Of a stretch of DNA of 64,000 bases, positions 18,172-26,191 are shown piece by piece (within the stretch, counting starts at the first letter, position 1; every line of letters starts with the position of its first letter). The DNA comes from Xaviernesmea rhizosphaerae (GTDB lineage Bacteria; Pseudomonadota; Alphaproteobacteria; Rhizobiales; Rhizobiaceae). The translations under genes and the position numbers were made by a program. The notes beneath the pieces were generated by a model, which saw only the letters and a program-made list of their open reading frames with translations, was not told the DNA's origin and made no database searches. The stretch lies in assembly GCF_001938945.1 (NCBI RefSeq), contig NZ_MKIO01000021.1, forward strand, positions 186,001 to 250,000. Direction: 5' to 3'.

Positions 18172-19092
18172 ATGAACATGGCCTTCCGGCACAGCCTGCC
18201 GCTGCTCGAACTCGATGTGCTCAAGACCTTTGTCGCCATTGCCGAGACCGGAAACTTCACCAATGCGGCCGAGCGGGTGCACCGGACGCCGTCCGCCGTG
18301 TCGATGCAGATCAAGAAGCTGGAGGAGATGCTGAACGGGGCCCTGTTCCTGCGCGATGCGCGCTCGGTGTCGCTGACGCCGCGCGGCGAGGTTCTGCTGA
18401 CCTATGCCCGGCGGCTGCTGGCGCTGAACAATGAGACGGTCGCCCGCTTCCTCCTGCCGGATCTCAATGGCAGCGTCCGGCTCGGCGTGGTCGATGACAT
18501 TGCCGAATGGGTGCTGCCGAACGTGCTCAAGGCCTTCGCCCAGTGCTATCCGAATATCATGGTCGATGTTCGCATTGCCAATAGTGGGGTGCTGCGCAAA
18601 CTGGTCGATGAGCGACGGATCGATATTGCCATCTACAACCAGTGTTGCGGCAATACGGACGGCAGCGAGCTGCTTCTGCGGGAAACGCTGGTCTGGGCGG
18701 GCGCACGCTGCGGCAGCGCCTATCTGCGCGATCCGCTACCGGTCTCAATGTGGGATGACGGTTGTCCCTGGCGCGTCAGCGCGGTGAAGGCGCTGGAGAA
18801 GGCCGGTCGGGCCTACCGTATCGCCTTGCTCAGCGCCCATACCAGCGCCCAGAAGGCGGCGCTGCGCGCCGATCTCGCGGTGGCGCCCCTGCCGCGTTAC
18901 CTCCTAAGTTCTGAACTCGTGGCTCTCGGCGAGGCGGATGGCATGCCGCCGCTCGACGACAACCAGATCGCCATGTGTGTAATTGAAGATGCCACTCCGC
19001 CGATTACAGCGCTGGCCGTGCATGTTCGCGATGCTTTTCATGCGATCGCATCGGGAGAGTGGACTGCAGACCGTGCGAAGGACGCGGCCTGA
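18172..19092 (+). CDS. LysR-family regulator, VtlR/LsrB-like by context
   Basis: 306 residues. The N-terminal winged helix (about 8-70) reads LDVLKTFVAIAETGNFTNAA...TPSAVSMQIKKLEEML; the remainder is a two-lobed substrate-binding-type sensor. Several Cys are present (NQCCGN, ARCGS, DDGCPW, MCVIED), of interest because LsrB of Sinorhizobium senses redox through cysteines. GGAG lies six bases before this ATG, so it is preferred over a TTG at 18160. Divergent from two DUF1127 genes that share its upstream motif; in Brucella and Agrobacterium the LysR protein VtlR activates DUF1127 genes and an AbcR small RNA. Orthology is inferred from context. Confidence 0.85.
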   Translation: MNMAFRHSLPLLELDVLKTFVAIAETGNFTNAAERVHRTPSAVSMQIKKLEEMLNGALFLRDARSVSLTPRGEVLLTYARRLLALNNETVARFLLPDLNGSVRLGVVDDIAEWVLPNVLKAFAQCYPNIMVDVRIANSGVLRKLVDERRIDIAIYNQCCGNTDGSELLLRETLVWAGARCGSAYLRDPLPVSMWDDGCPWRVSAVKALEKAGRAYRIALLSAHTSAQKAALRADLAVAPLPRYLLSSELVALGEADGMPPLDDNQIAMCVIEDATPPITALAVHVRDAFHAIASGEWTADRAKDAA

Positions 19093-19111
19093 GCCTGCCG
19101 ACAGCCCTCGA

Positions 19112-19147
19112 CGCCCGCCGGTGCAACGGCATTTCCTGCGGCGGGCG
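19112..19147. terminator. hairpin between lysR and topoisomerase genes
   Basis: Nine-bp stem CGCCCGCCG (19112-19120) with CGGCGGGCG (19139-19147), 18-base loop, no strong T-run. It lies between two convergent genes. Confidence 0.45.
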
Positions 19148-19158
19148 ATTATGGATTT

Positions 19159-20277
19159 TCACGTCGCGGCGGGTTCGCCCGCCCGCTTCAGCCAGCGAAG
19201 AACGCGGATCTCGTCCTCGTTCATCCACTCGGTCAAGGTCCTGCTCTTGCTGGGGCGGAGGCGTTTCAGCGCGGCAAGCTCTCCGGTCTCGAAATCGGCA
19301 ATGATGCGCGGATGGATGTAGGAGGCACGGCAGACGGCGCGGGTATTGACCAGCTTGGCCGCGACCTCGTCAATCACGGCATTGATTTGGCGCTTGCGCT
19401 CGCGCTGGCTGGTGGCCGGTTCAAGATCGGCAAAGGCGCTGGCCGCCAGCCTTGTAGCGCCCCATGTACGGAATTGGCGTGACGAGAAATCGCCGCCCGC
19501 AATCGCCTTGATATAGGCGTTGACATCCGCAGAGCCCACGGCGTGGCGCTTGCCGTCCTCGTCGAGATATTGAAACAGCTGCTGCCCCGGCAGGTCCTGC
19601 AGCGTGCGGATCGCACGCACGATCCGACGGTCGCCATGCTGCAGCTTCCACTCCTTGCCGGACTTGCCCTTGAAGTGAAACTGGACGGAGGAGCCGCTGA
19701 TCTTCACATGCCGGCTGCGCAGCGTCGTCGCGCCGAAGGAGCCGTTCTCCTCGGCATAATGGGCGTTGCCCACGCGGATGAAGAGATTGTCCAGCAGCCA
19801 GACGACCGTCGCCAGCGCCTTTTCCAGGCCTGGCAGCCGCCGGTTCAGGTCCTCATCGACCTGGGCGCGGATCTTCGGCAGGCTGGCGGCAAAGGCCGGT
19901 AGCAGCGCAAATTTCGCCTTGCCGCGCTCGGCATGCCAGTCGGGATGGTAGCGATATTGCTTTCGCCCGCGGGCATCCATGCCGATGGCCTGGAGATGGC
20001 CGTTGGCGACAGGCGAGATCAGCACGTCGGAATAGGCGGGCGGAATGGCAAGGGCGGCGATGCGCTCCAGCTCCGCCGGATCGGTCACACGCTTGCCGTC
20101 GGCATCATAATAGAGAAAGCCGCGCTTTCCCTCCCGTCGGGTAATGCCGGCGTCGAGATTTGAGAGATAGACCAGCTCGCTCTGCACCTCATGCACCAGC
20201 TCGGCATCTGCCTGGCTGCGCGCGATGATCTGGGAAGGGGAGTTCCGAACGGGGGATGATGAAACGATCTGATCCAC
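19159..20277 (-). CDS. type IB DNA topoisomerase
   Basis: 372 residues of the bacterial (poxvirus-like) TopIB family, which nicks one strand through a 3'-phosphotyrosine and relaxes supercoils without ATP. Visible motifs: the N-terminal clamp GFLYYDADGKRVTDP, TTLRSRHVKI, FHFKGKSGKEW, the Arg-bearing RQFRTWGATRLAA, and the catalytic segment VCRASYIHP with the active Tyr at about residue 320. The start appears to be GTG at 20277, without a clear ribosome site. Often an accessory enzyme in Rhizobiales. No operon partner is evident. Confidence 0.92.
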   Translation of the reverse strand: MDQIVSSSPVRNSPSQIIARSQADAELVHEVQSELVYLSNLDAGITRREGKRGFLYYDADGKRVTDPAELERIAALAIPPAYSDVLISPVANGHLQAIGMDARGRKQYRYHPDWHAERGKAKFALLPAFAASLPKIRAQVDEDLNRRLPGLEKALATVVWLLDNLFIRVGNAHYAEENGSFGATTLRSRHVKISGSSVQFHFKGKSGKEWKLQHGDRRIVRAIRTLQDLPGQQLFQYLDEDGKRHAVGSADVNAYIKAIAGGDFSSRQFRTWGATRLAASAFADLEPATSQRERKRQINAVIDEVAAKLVNTRAVCRASYIHPRIIADFETGELAALKRLRPSKSRTLTEWMNEDEIRVLRWLKRAGEPAAT

Positions 20278-20329
20278 GATGGCGCTGAAACGCCGCGGAT
20301 GGGACCAAGGTTCCCGGTCGAAGCTGTTT

Positions 20330-20623
20330 TCAGTCCTTCGCGTCGTCTCGGTTGGTTTTCTTTACCCGGCGAAGTCCCTCTTCCAGCATCTCACGGATCA
20401 GGCGTGTATAGGGGATGTTGCGCGCAGCCGCTTGGCGTTTGACTTCGGTCAGCAGAGACGCCGGCACTCTCATATTGAGCTGGGCGGATTTGCGCTCGAA
20501 TTCGAAACGCACCGGCTTGAAGCCGGAGAGATCATAGTGCGTCAGATCCGAGGTCTCGACGAAGCGCTCCGCTTCGTCGTCGGAGGTGAGCTTTGGCAAT
20601 GGTTTAAGATCAGCCTTGTTCAT
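20330..20623 (-). CDS. brnA: BrnA-type antitoxin
   Basis: 97 residues from the ATG at 20623. The C-terminal ribbon-helix-helix region reads AQLNMRVPASLLTEVKRQAAARNIPYTRLIREMLEEGLRR, preceded by an acidic, Leu/Pro-rich segment that would bind the toxin. It overlaps the end of brnT by 14 bases, the usual toxin-first order of brnTA. AAGGAA lies upstream of this start; the longer reading from 20815 runs through the toxin gene and is not credible. BrnA neutralises BrnT and represses the operon. Confidence 0.85.
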   Translation of the reverse strand: MNKADLKPLPKLTSDDEAERFVETSDLTHYDLSGFKPVRFEFERKSAQLNMRVPASLLTEVKRQAAARNIPYTRLIREMLEEGLRRVKKTNRDDAKD

Positions 20624-20894
20624 AATGTCGAATTTCCTTCGCATGCATGAAACGCGCGCTAATCGGTCTGATCCAGAGAGCGCCGTCGACTTCTCTGAGA
20701 ACAAAAACGACAAAAGCATAACGCCCGCTGTCCGTCTTTCCGATCGCGCGCAGGCGTTCTTCGTGTTCGCTCGGGTCTGGGTAAATGCTGGGTCCGATTT
20801 CGAACAGGCTTTCAATCTCCGTCTGGGAGAGACTGTGCTTGCCGCATTCGGGCCAGTTTCCCTGATCCCACAGAAAACCTGAAACGACTGTCAT
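20610..20894 (-). CDS. brnT: BrnT-type toxin (type II)
   Basis: 94 residues with the standard BrnT layout: FLWDQGNWPECGKHSLSQTEIESLF at the N terminus, YPDPSEHEERLRAIGKTDSGRYAFVVFVLRE in the middle, and IRPISARFMHAKEIRHYE at the end. BrnT is a RelE-like ribonuclease that halts translation when BrnA is lost. All blocks expected for an active toxin are present. The gene pair is chromosomal, with no mobile-element remnants beside it. Confidence 0.88.
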   Translation of the reverse strand: MTVVSGFLWDQGNWPECGKHSLSQTEIESLFEIGPSIYPDPSEHEERLRAIGKTDSGRYAFVVFVLREVDGALWIRPISARFMHAKEIRHYEQG

Positions 20895-20942
20895 CGTACT
20901 CGGTGTCTTTGCGTTCGTATAGACAATTTGCCGAAAGCCGAC

Positions 20943-22010
20943 CTAACGCTGTGGCGCGACGTTTGCCGCTTCCGCCGCCCTATCCGTCGGCCGTTCGACC
21001 GCGTCGTGCTCCAGCCCGTCCAGGCGCTCGCGCAGGCGGTCCTCGTCGCCCGCCGGCTCGCGCCGCCACGGGCGGCGGCCCTTGAGCACACCGGATTCAT
21101 GGACGATCTCGGCGACATATTCTTCCTGCCGATAGGCCATGACATGGATGCCGGCGATGCCCGGGATCTCCTTCACCTCGTTGATGATGTCGATGCAGAT
21201 GCGCTTGCCCTCCGCCCGCTGATCGGCCGCCCCTTCCAGCCGCGCGATGATGGTGTCGGGAATATGCACGCCGGGCACATTGGCGCGCATCCATCGGGCC
21301 GTGCGGGCCGAGGCCATCGGGCCGACGCCGATGAGGATGAAGCATTGCTCGTGCAGGCCGAGCGCGCGCACCGTGTCCATGTAGCGCTTGAGCATCGGCA
21401 CATCGAAGCAATATTGGCTCTGAACGAACTGCGCGCCCGCCGCGATCTTCTTTGCCAGGCGATAGGGTCGGAAATCATAAGGCGGGGCGAAGGGGTTGAT
21501 GGCCGCGCCGAGAAACACCTCCGGCGGCGCGCTGAGCTTGCGGCCGGAGAGGAATTTCGACTGGTCGCGCATGGTGCGGATGGTTTCCAGAAGCGACATG
21601 CAGTCGAGATCGAAGACCGGCTTGGCGCCCGGCTGGTCGCCGGCCTGAACGCCGTCGCCGGTCAGGCAGAGAATGTTGGAGACACCCATGGCGGACGCGC
21701 CGAGCACATCGCCCTGGATGGCGATGCGGTTGCGGTCGCGACAGGCGATCTGCATGATCGGCGCATAGCCCATGCGCGTCAGCAGCGCGCAGATGCCGAC
21801 CGAGGACATATGGCAATTGGCGCCGGAGGCATCCACGGCATTGATGCCGTCGACCCAGCCCTCGAAGATCGCGGCGCGTTCATAGACCTCTTCCGGATCG
21901 GCGCTGTCGGGCGGGTTGAGCTCGGCGGTCACGGCGAATTCGCCGCGCCGGAGCACGCGCTCCAGCCGGCCGCGCGAGCTGTGGCCGGGCAGGCGTTCGG
22001 GCAGGGTCAT
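20943..22010 (-). CDS. methylenetetrahydrofolate reductase (MetF-like)
   Basis: 355 residues, a TIM-barrel FAD enzyme reducing methylene-THF to methyl-THF. Family segments include FAVTAELNPPDSADPEEV, the substrate-binding CLTGDG, and GAQFVQSQYCFDVPML. The C-terminal 50 residues are charged and look like an extension. Its start overlaps the stop of the cysteine-rich partner gene as ATGA, so the two proteins are made together. This partnered form is found with folate-dependent demethylation pathways, so a role in betaine or methoxy-compound one-carbon flow is as plausible as methionine synthesis. Confidence 0.88.
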   Translation of the reverse strand: MTLPERLPGHSSRGRLERVLRRGEFAVTAELNPPDSADPEEVYERAAIFEGWVDGINAVDASGANCHMSSVGICALLTRMGYAPIMQIACRDRNRIAIQGDVLGASAMGVSNILCLTGDGVQAGDQPGAKPVFDLDCMSLLETIRTMRDQSKFLSGRKLSAPPEVFLGAAINPFAPPYDFRPYRLAKKIAAGAQFVQSQYCFDVPMLKRYMDTVRALGLHEQCFILIGVGPMASARTARWMRANVPGVHIPDTIIARLEGAADQRAEGKRICIDIINEVKEIPGIAGIHVMAYRQEEYVAEIVHESGVLKGRRPWRREPAGDEDRLRERLDGLEHDAVERPTDRAAEAANVAPQR

Positions 22011-22651
22011 CGCGTGCCTCCCGCATCCTTCTCGTCATCGCGCGCCATGGCGGCCGCGGCTGTGACACGCAGCCAGGACGATGTCTCGCGCAGGGACTGG
22101 TTCACCGGCTTCTGCACGGCGAGAATGGCGTCGCCGCCGGCCATTTGGCGCGAGCCTTCCCAGGCCTTGACCCAGACGCAGGGCATGTCCGGCTCCACCT
22201 CGCAATTTCCGTTGGCGCGCACGCCGCCGCAGGGGCCGTTGCGCAATTGCTTGGGACAGTTCATCGGGCAGGACATGCCGGTGGACGAGAGGATGCACTG
22301 GCCGCACATGCGGCAATCGAACAGCACGCCTTTCACCCGCCGCTCCACCGCCGTCACCGGCGCCTCGGCGCGGGCATAGCCGATCGCCTTCCAGAGCGGA
22401 TGCAGGAGAAGGAAGGCATGGGCGAAACGGTGATAGACCCATTCGAGCAGGCGGGAGTGGCGCACGGCCCAGAGCCGGATCGTATAGCGGCGCTGGCCGC
22501 GCCGGTTGGGCGAGACCGCAGCCGGCGTATAGGCGCCAGTCGCGGCCTTGGCGCCGGCGGCGGCATTGCCGGTTGCGCGCGGCCTGGACCCAGGGCCCGG
22601 CGAAGGGCCAGCGGCGGCGGCATCCCGGCGGGATGGATCTGTCTCAGACAT
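22007..22651 (-). CDS. MTHFR C-terminal-domain protein, cysteine-rich partner
   Basis: 214 residues. After a low-complexity Ala/Gly/Pro-rich N-terminal 45 residues and an amphipathic region, the core has the cysteine array CRMCGQCILSSTGMSCPMNC, then PKQLRNGPCGG and GNCEVEPDMPC, typical of the small zinc or Fe-S protein that accompanies certain MetF proteins. It probably forms a complex with the adjacent reductase. GGAG is eight bases before the ATG. First gene of a two-gene operon. Confidence 0.82.
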   Translation of the reverse strand: MSETDPSRRDAAAAGPSPGPGSRPRATGNAAAGAKAATGAYTPAAVSPNRRGQRRYTIRLWAVRHSRLLEWVYHRFAHAFLLLHPLWKAIGYARAEAPVTAVERRVKGVLFDCRMCGQCILSSTGMSCPMNCPKQLRNGPCGGVRANGNCEVEPDMPCVWVKAWEGSRQMAGGDAILAVQKPVNQSLRETSSWLRVTAAAAMARDDEKDAGGTR

Positions 22652-22785
22652 GCAAGGCTCCGGAAGCGGCGTCGATGGGCCGCCATGCTTCAGCTGTAAA
22701 GAGCCCGGCTAAAGCCTTCAAGGGCAGCGCACGACACGCAGCGAGAGAGAACGCGACGTGATGCATGAACTTTTGCTCACACGCG

Positions 22786-22810
22786 TGAACTTTTTTGAAA
22801 TCCGTGCGTT
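22786..22810 (+). promoter_or_regulatory. EcfG (general stress sigma)-like promoter
   Basis: TGAAC (22786-22790), 16 bases, CGTT (22807-22810), one base off the GGAAC-N16/17-CGTT consensus of alphaproteobacterial EcfG sigma factors. The start of the lipoprotein gene is 66 bases downstream. Confidence 0.35.
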
Positions 22811-22875
22811 ACCGGACCGAAGACAAGTGCTTCGACCGACTTCAACAAGATTGGCTATCGAGGAACCCAAACGCC

Positions 22876-23037
22876 ATGACCGTAAAGACTTTCGCAACCG
22901 CCGGCGTCCTGCTTTTCTCCGTCGTCGCGCTCAGCGCCTGCGGCAACACGATCCGTGGCATGGGCAAGGACACGGCCGGCGCCGTCAATGCGACACAGGA
23001 TGCCGGCCGTTCGGTCGAGAAGGCGGCCAAGAATTAA
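22876..23037 (+). CDS. entericidin-like small lipoprotein
   Basis: 53 residues: MTVKTFATAGVLLFSVVALSACGNTIRG... The lipobox LSAC with Cys at residue 23 and the tail GMGKDTAGAVNATQDAGRSVEKAAKN match the EcnA/EcnB entericidin family, membrane-bound lipoproteins linked to stress and cell lysis control. An upstream in-frame start at 22795 would mask the signal peptide. An EcfG-like promoter precedes it and a hairpin terminator follows, so it is a single-gene unit. Confidence 0.82.
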   Translation: MTVKTFATAGVLLFSVVALSACGNTIRGMGKDTAGAVNATQDAGRSVEKAAKN

Positions 23038-23071
23038 GCGCATCCGCTGCTGCTGCGATAACAACAGACAG

Positions 23072-23104
23072 AGCCGCGTCCGGTGATATCCGACGCGGCT
23101 TTTG
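23072..23104 (+). terminator. terminator after the entericidin-like gene
   Basis: Stem AGCCGCGTC (23072-23080) with GACGCGGCT (23092-23100), then TTTGTGTG. Confidence 0.7.
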
Positions 23105-23271
23105 TGTGTCGCGCCCAGGCAATCGCGCGGTGTGACAGCCTATGATACTCGCCTCATATGGGCGAAAGTCCTATCGTCACGCTCGCAAAGTCCGACCCCG
23201 CTGTCCCACCTTTTCAGACATGCGGTGTGGCGCCCCGTGACCCTTTTCCGGCCATCGCTGAGTTCGTCCTC

Positions 23272-24045
23272 ATGCATTTTCCTGATTTACGTCTTCGCCT
23301 GAAGAGCCTCGTTGGAGCCCTGTATCTCTCTGCGACGGTGCCGGCGGTTGCCGATGCCGCCTGCCGCATCGTCCAGCATGCCGGCGTGGATTATGCGGTC
23401 TGCCGTTTCGATCCGGCGCGGGATGCGATCGGTCTCTACCACACGGGCAGCAATGGCCAGCCCTATGGCGGATTCGCGGCGCTGGCCCAGGATCTGCGCC
23501 GGGAAGGGCGATATCTGCGCTTTGCCATGAATGCCGGGATGTATGAGGAGGACCTCTCGCCAGTTGGCCTGCTGGTGATCGGCGGCAGAACGCACAAGCC
23601 GGCAGCACTCGGCGAGGGCTGGGGCAATTTCTATCTGCGGCCCAACGGCATCTTCTATCTGGCCGGCGGCGAGGCCGGCGTGATGGAGACGGGCCGTTTC
23701 ATCTCCTCGGGCCTTCGGCCCGATGCCGCCACACAATCCGGCCCGATGCTGGTGATCGACGGCGCCATCCATCCCGCTTTCCGTCCTCAGAGCGACAGCC
23801 TGCAGATCCGCAACGGCGTCGGCGTCGATGCCGAAGGGCAGGTGGCCTTTGCGATCTCGCTGTCGCCGGTGCGGTTCTATGATTTTGCCACGCTGTTTCG
23901 CGACGAGCTTCACTGCGCCAATGCCCTGTTTCTCGACGGGCATATTTCCAGCCTCTACGCGCCCGCGCTCGGCCGCTTCGATGGCGTCCATCCCATGGGG
24001 CCGATCGTGGCCGTGACGGCGGCCATGCCCGGCGCGCGGGACTGA
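23272..24045 (+). CDS. phosphodiester glycosidase family protein (DUF2233)
   Basis: 257 residues from the ATG at 23272, with a signal peptide ending near AVADA. Core segments RFAMNAGMYEEDLSPVGLLVIGG, NGIFYL, TQSGPMLVIDG, NGVGVDAEGQVAFAIS and ANALFLDGHISSLYAP match the NAGPA-like phosphodiester glycosidase fold. It would act in the periplasm on a sugar phosphodiester, possibly an envelope component. An ATG at 23158 would put 38 extra residues before the signal peptide and is rejected. Convergent with the next gene, only one base apart. Confidence 0.85.
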   Translation: MHFPDLRLRLKSLVGALYLSATVPAVADAACRIVQHAGVDYAVCRFDPARDAIGLYHTGSNGQPYGGFAALAQDLRREGRYLRFAMNAGMYEEDLSPVGLLVIGGRTHKPAALGEGWGNFYLRPNGIFYLAGGEAGVMETGRFISSGLRPDAATQSGPMLVIDGAIHPAFRPQSDSLQIRNGVGVDAEGQVAFAISLSPVRFYDFATLFRDELHCANALFLDGHISSLYAPALGRFDGVHPMGPIVAVTAAMPGARD

Positions 24046-24384
24046 TCAGGCCGTCTTCTGATAGGCCCGCTCCAGCGCGCGCGTGCGCGACAGGCCGGTG
24101 CGAAAGGCCTGGTAGACCGGATGCTGACTGGCGCGTGCGGTTTCCATCAGCCGCACCTGCAGCCGGCCCGGGGCATTCTCGCCCAGCCATGTGCCGAGCT
24201 TTTCCAGCTTCATCGTGTTCAGCAGCTTTGCCTTGGTGGCGGCGTCGAGGTGATGATAGAGGCCATCCAGCAGATGCTCGTCGCCTTCCGGCGTCTGCAT
24301 GAGCACGCGCAGCGCCATCTGGTTGGTCTCGTCGAGCGTGGCGAAAGCCTTGGAAACGGTCTCGCGGTCGGCAGGCAGGGTCAT
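24046..24384 (-). CDS. hypothetical protein (112 aa)
   Basis: Soluble, almost entirely helical by composition (MTLPADRETVSKAFATLDETNQ..., ending LSRTRALERAYQKTA). GAGGAG lies about five bases before the ATG at 24384, which supports this start over 24414. No family is recognised. It lies between the O-antigen-ligase-like gene (same strand, upstream) and the convergent glycosidase gene, and may be the last gene of a short operon with the former. Confidence 0.6.
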   Translation of the reverse strand: MTLPADRETVSKAFATLDETNQMALRVLMQTPEGDEHLLDGLYHHLDAATKAKLLNTMKLEKLGTWLGENAPGRLQVRLMETARASQHPVYQAFRTGLSRTRALERAYQKTA

Positions 24385-24495
24385 GGTGCTCCTCTCATCA
24401 TGCGCGCGCCCCAAGGGCGTGAAGATCGCGCGACCATGCCGGATGAAGCTGAAGCCGGACTTGTGCCCCGCTTTGACGAACGGGCGGCCGGGACC

Positions 24496-25911
24496 TCAGC
24501 GCGCCTGTGCGCCGTCTGCGCCCGGCTCTTCGGCCGCGACAGGTGCCGCGGCGGCCAGATTGAGACCATAGACGGCCAGCGCGGTCAGCACCCAGAGCGG
24601 ATCGGCGCGGTTGATCAGGAAGCTTTCCATCATGCCGTTATAGGTCATGAAGGCGACGACCATGATGCAGAATTCGGCGAAATGCCGGTTCTGCGGCCGG
24701 CGGAAGGCCCGGGCATAGTCGAAGAAGGGCTTGATGAAGAACAGCGCCAGCAGCGGAAGGCCGCCGAGAAAGCCATAGGTGACGACGGCGTCGAGATAGA
24801 CGTTGTGGGCGGTGACGATGCCGCGCACGTCCCAGTTCGCCTCGAAATCCTTCTCCATTCCGAGAATGACCGGCGACTGCCAGAAGCTGGCATAGCCATG
24901 GCCGAACCAGGGATGATCCGGAATGCTGCGGCTGGCGAAGTCCCAGATGTCGTTGCGGCCGGTAAAGGTCGGGTCGGACATCAGGCTGGCCGTCAGGTCG
25001 TGCAGGCTGCTGAAATAGACGCTGCCGAGCGTCAGCGCCAGGATGACGATGGTGAAGACCGTGTGCAGCGCGATCGTCAAAGCCGGGCGCAGCGTCAGCG
25101 CGCCGATGCCGACGAACAGGATCGACAGCGGCAGAAAGCCGATCGTGGTCTTCGAGCCGGTATGCAGCACGAAATTGGCCGAGAGCAGGGCGATAAGCAG
25201 GCCGCGGCGTGGCGCACCCGTGCGCGCGCAATAGATGCCGAACATGCAAAGGATCGAGAAGACCGGCGCCGCGACGTTCTTGTGGCTGAGATGGCCGCGC
25301 CAGAAGCCCGCATGCCAGGACTCGATCGCATCCGCCGTGTGCTTGGCCAGCGACGGCGCGAGAACCAGCATGGCGTAATTGAGGAGGACCAGGAGGAGGA
25401 TCGCGGTGGCGCCGGCCTCGACGAAATCGCGCTCGCTGCGCGGCAACAGCAGGACGCCGGCCATGGGAATCATCACGATCAGCGACTGCATGACGCCGCG
25501 CGCCGATGTCGCGGGATCGTAGGATTGCAGGCAGGACCCGAAGGCGATGGCGAAGATGATGACGAAGGTCGGCGTGATCGCCTTCAAGAGCAGGCGCGGA
25601 TCGACGATCGAGAGAAGCGCGAAAAGAAACAGGCCGCCAAGCCCGAGATAGCCGACCTGGTTGATGACATTGCCGCCGCTGGCGGCGGCGCTGTCCGTTC
25701 CGTCGCCAGGAAAGGGCTCAAAGGAGAGCGTCAGGATGAACAGGCCGAAGCCCGACAGCACAGCCGCGACAGCGCGAACCAAGCGCGCCTTGAACTCAGG
25801 CGAAATTGCCGTCCTTTCGCCAGCCACACGCTGCCCGGCGGCGGAGGCGGCCGGGCCGGCCGTCAGGCGCCGCGACGACAGCCGCGAGGGGATCAAGGCA
25901 TGGGAACGCAT
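24496..25911 (-). CDS. O-antigen ligase / polymerase-like membrane protein
   Basis: About 471 residues from the ATG at 25911; the open frame continues upstream into a RIME-like repeat, so longer starts are unlikely. Ten or more membrane helices surround a large periplasmic loop holding SLMSDPTFTGRNDIWDFA and HPWFGHGYASFW, then AHNVYLDAVVTYGFLGG, the Wzy/WaaL (O-antigen ligase) pattern. Such proteins polymerise or ligate surface polysaccharide in the periplasm. No glycosyltransferases are adjacent, so the polymer is unknown. An earlier surface O-acyltransferase at 2877-4943 might decorate related polymers; that is speculation. Confidence 0.82.
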   Translation of the reverse strand: MRSHALIPSRLSSRRLTAGPAASAAGQRVAGERTAISPEFKARLVRAVAAVLSGFGLFILTLSFEPFPGDGTDSAAASGGNVINQVGYLGLGGLFLFALLSIVDPRLLLKAITPTFVIIFAIAFGSCLQSYDPATSARGVMQSLIVMIPMAGVLLLPRSERDFVEAGATAILLLVLLNYAMLVLAPSLAKHTADAIESWHAGFWRGHLSHKNVAAPVFSILCMFGIYCARTGAPRRGLLIALLSANFVLHTGSKTTIGFLPLSILFVGIGALTLRPALTIALHTVFTIVILALTLGSVYFSSLHDLTASLMSDPTFTGRNDIWDFASRSIPDHPWFGHGYASFWQSPVILGMEKDFEANWDVRGIVTAHNVYLDAVVTYGFLGGLPLLALFFIKPFFDYARAFRRPQNRHFAEFCIMVVAFMTYNGMMESFLINRADPLWVLTALAVYGLNLAAAAPVAAEEPGADGAQAR

Positions 25912-25937
25912 GACACAGGGACCGCATGACAGGGACG

Positions 25938-26034
25938 AGAGTATCGGACCGAAAGTCGGGAACCGGTTTTCGGAATAATCCGATGCAAAAACAAAAAGCC
26001 CGAGCATTGGACTGCGTGCGCTGCCAGTCCAATG
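25938..26034. repeat. RIME-like mosaic repeat, full copy
   Basis: Two palindromes joined by an A-rich linker: the first ends in ATCGGACCGAAA and AATCCGATGC with GGGAACCGGTTTTCGG inside, the second is GCATTGGACTG...CAGTCCAATGC. Lies just upstream of the ligase-like gene. Confidence 0.75.
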
Positions 26035-26191
26035 CCCTCGCTGCCAGCCCATCGCCCACCGGGCATCCGCCGGTGTGGATGCGCCCGCAGGCTCGATCAT
26101 AGGGCGATGTCGTGGGCGGCTCAAGGCGGATGGCCGGCCGAACGGTTTCACGGTTAAGAGAGGCTGAGAGTCCTGCGGCCGCCCGCCGGCT

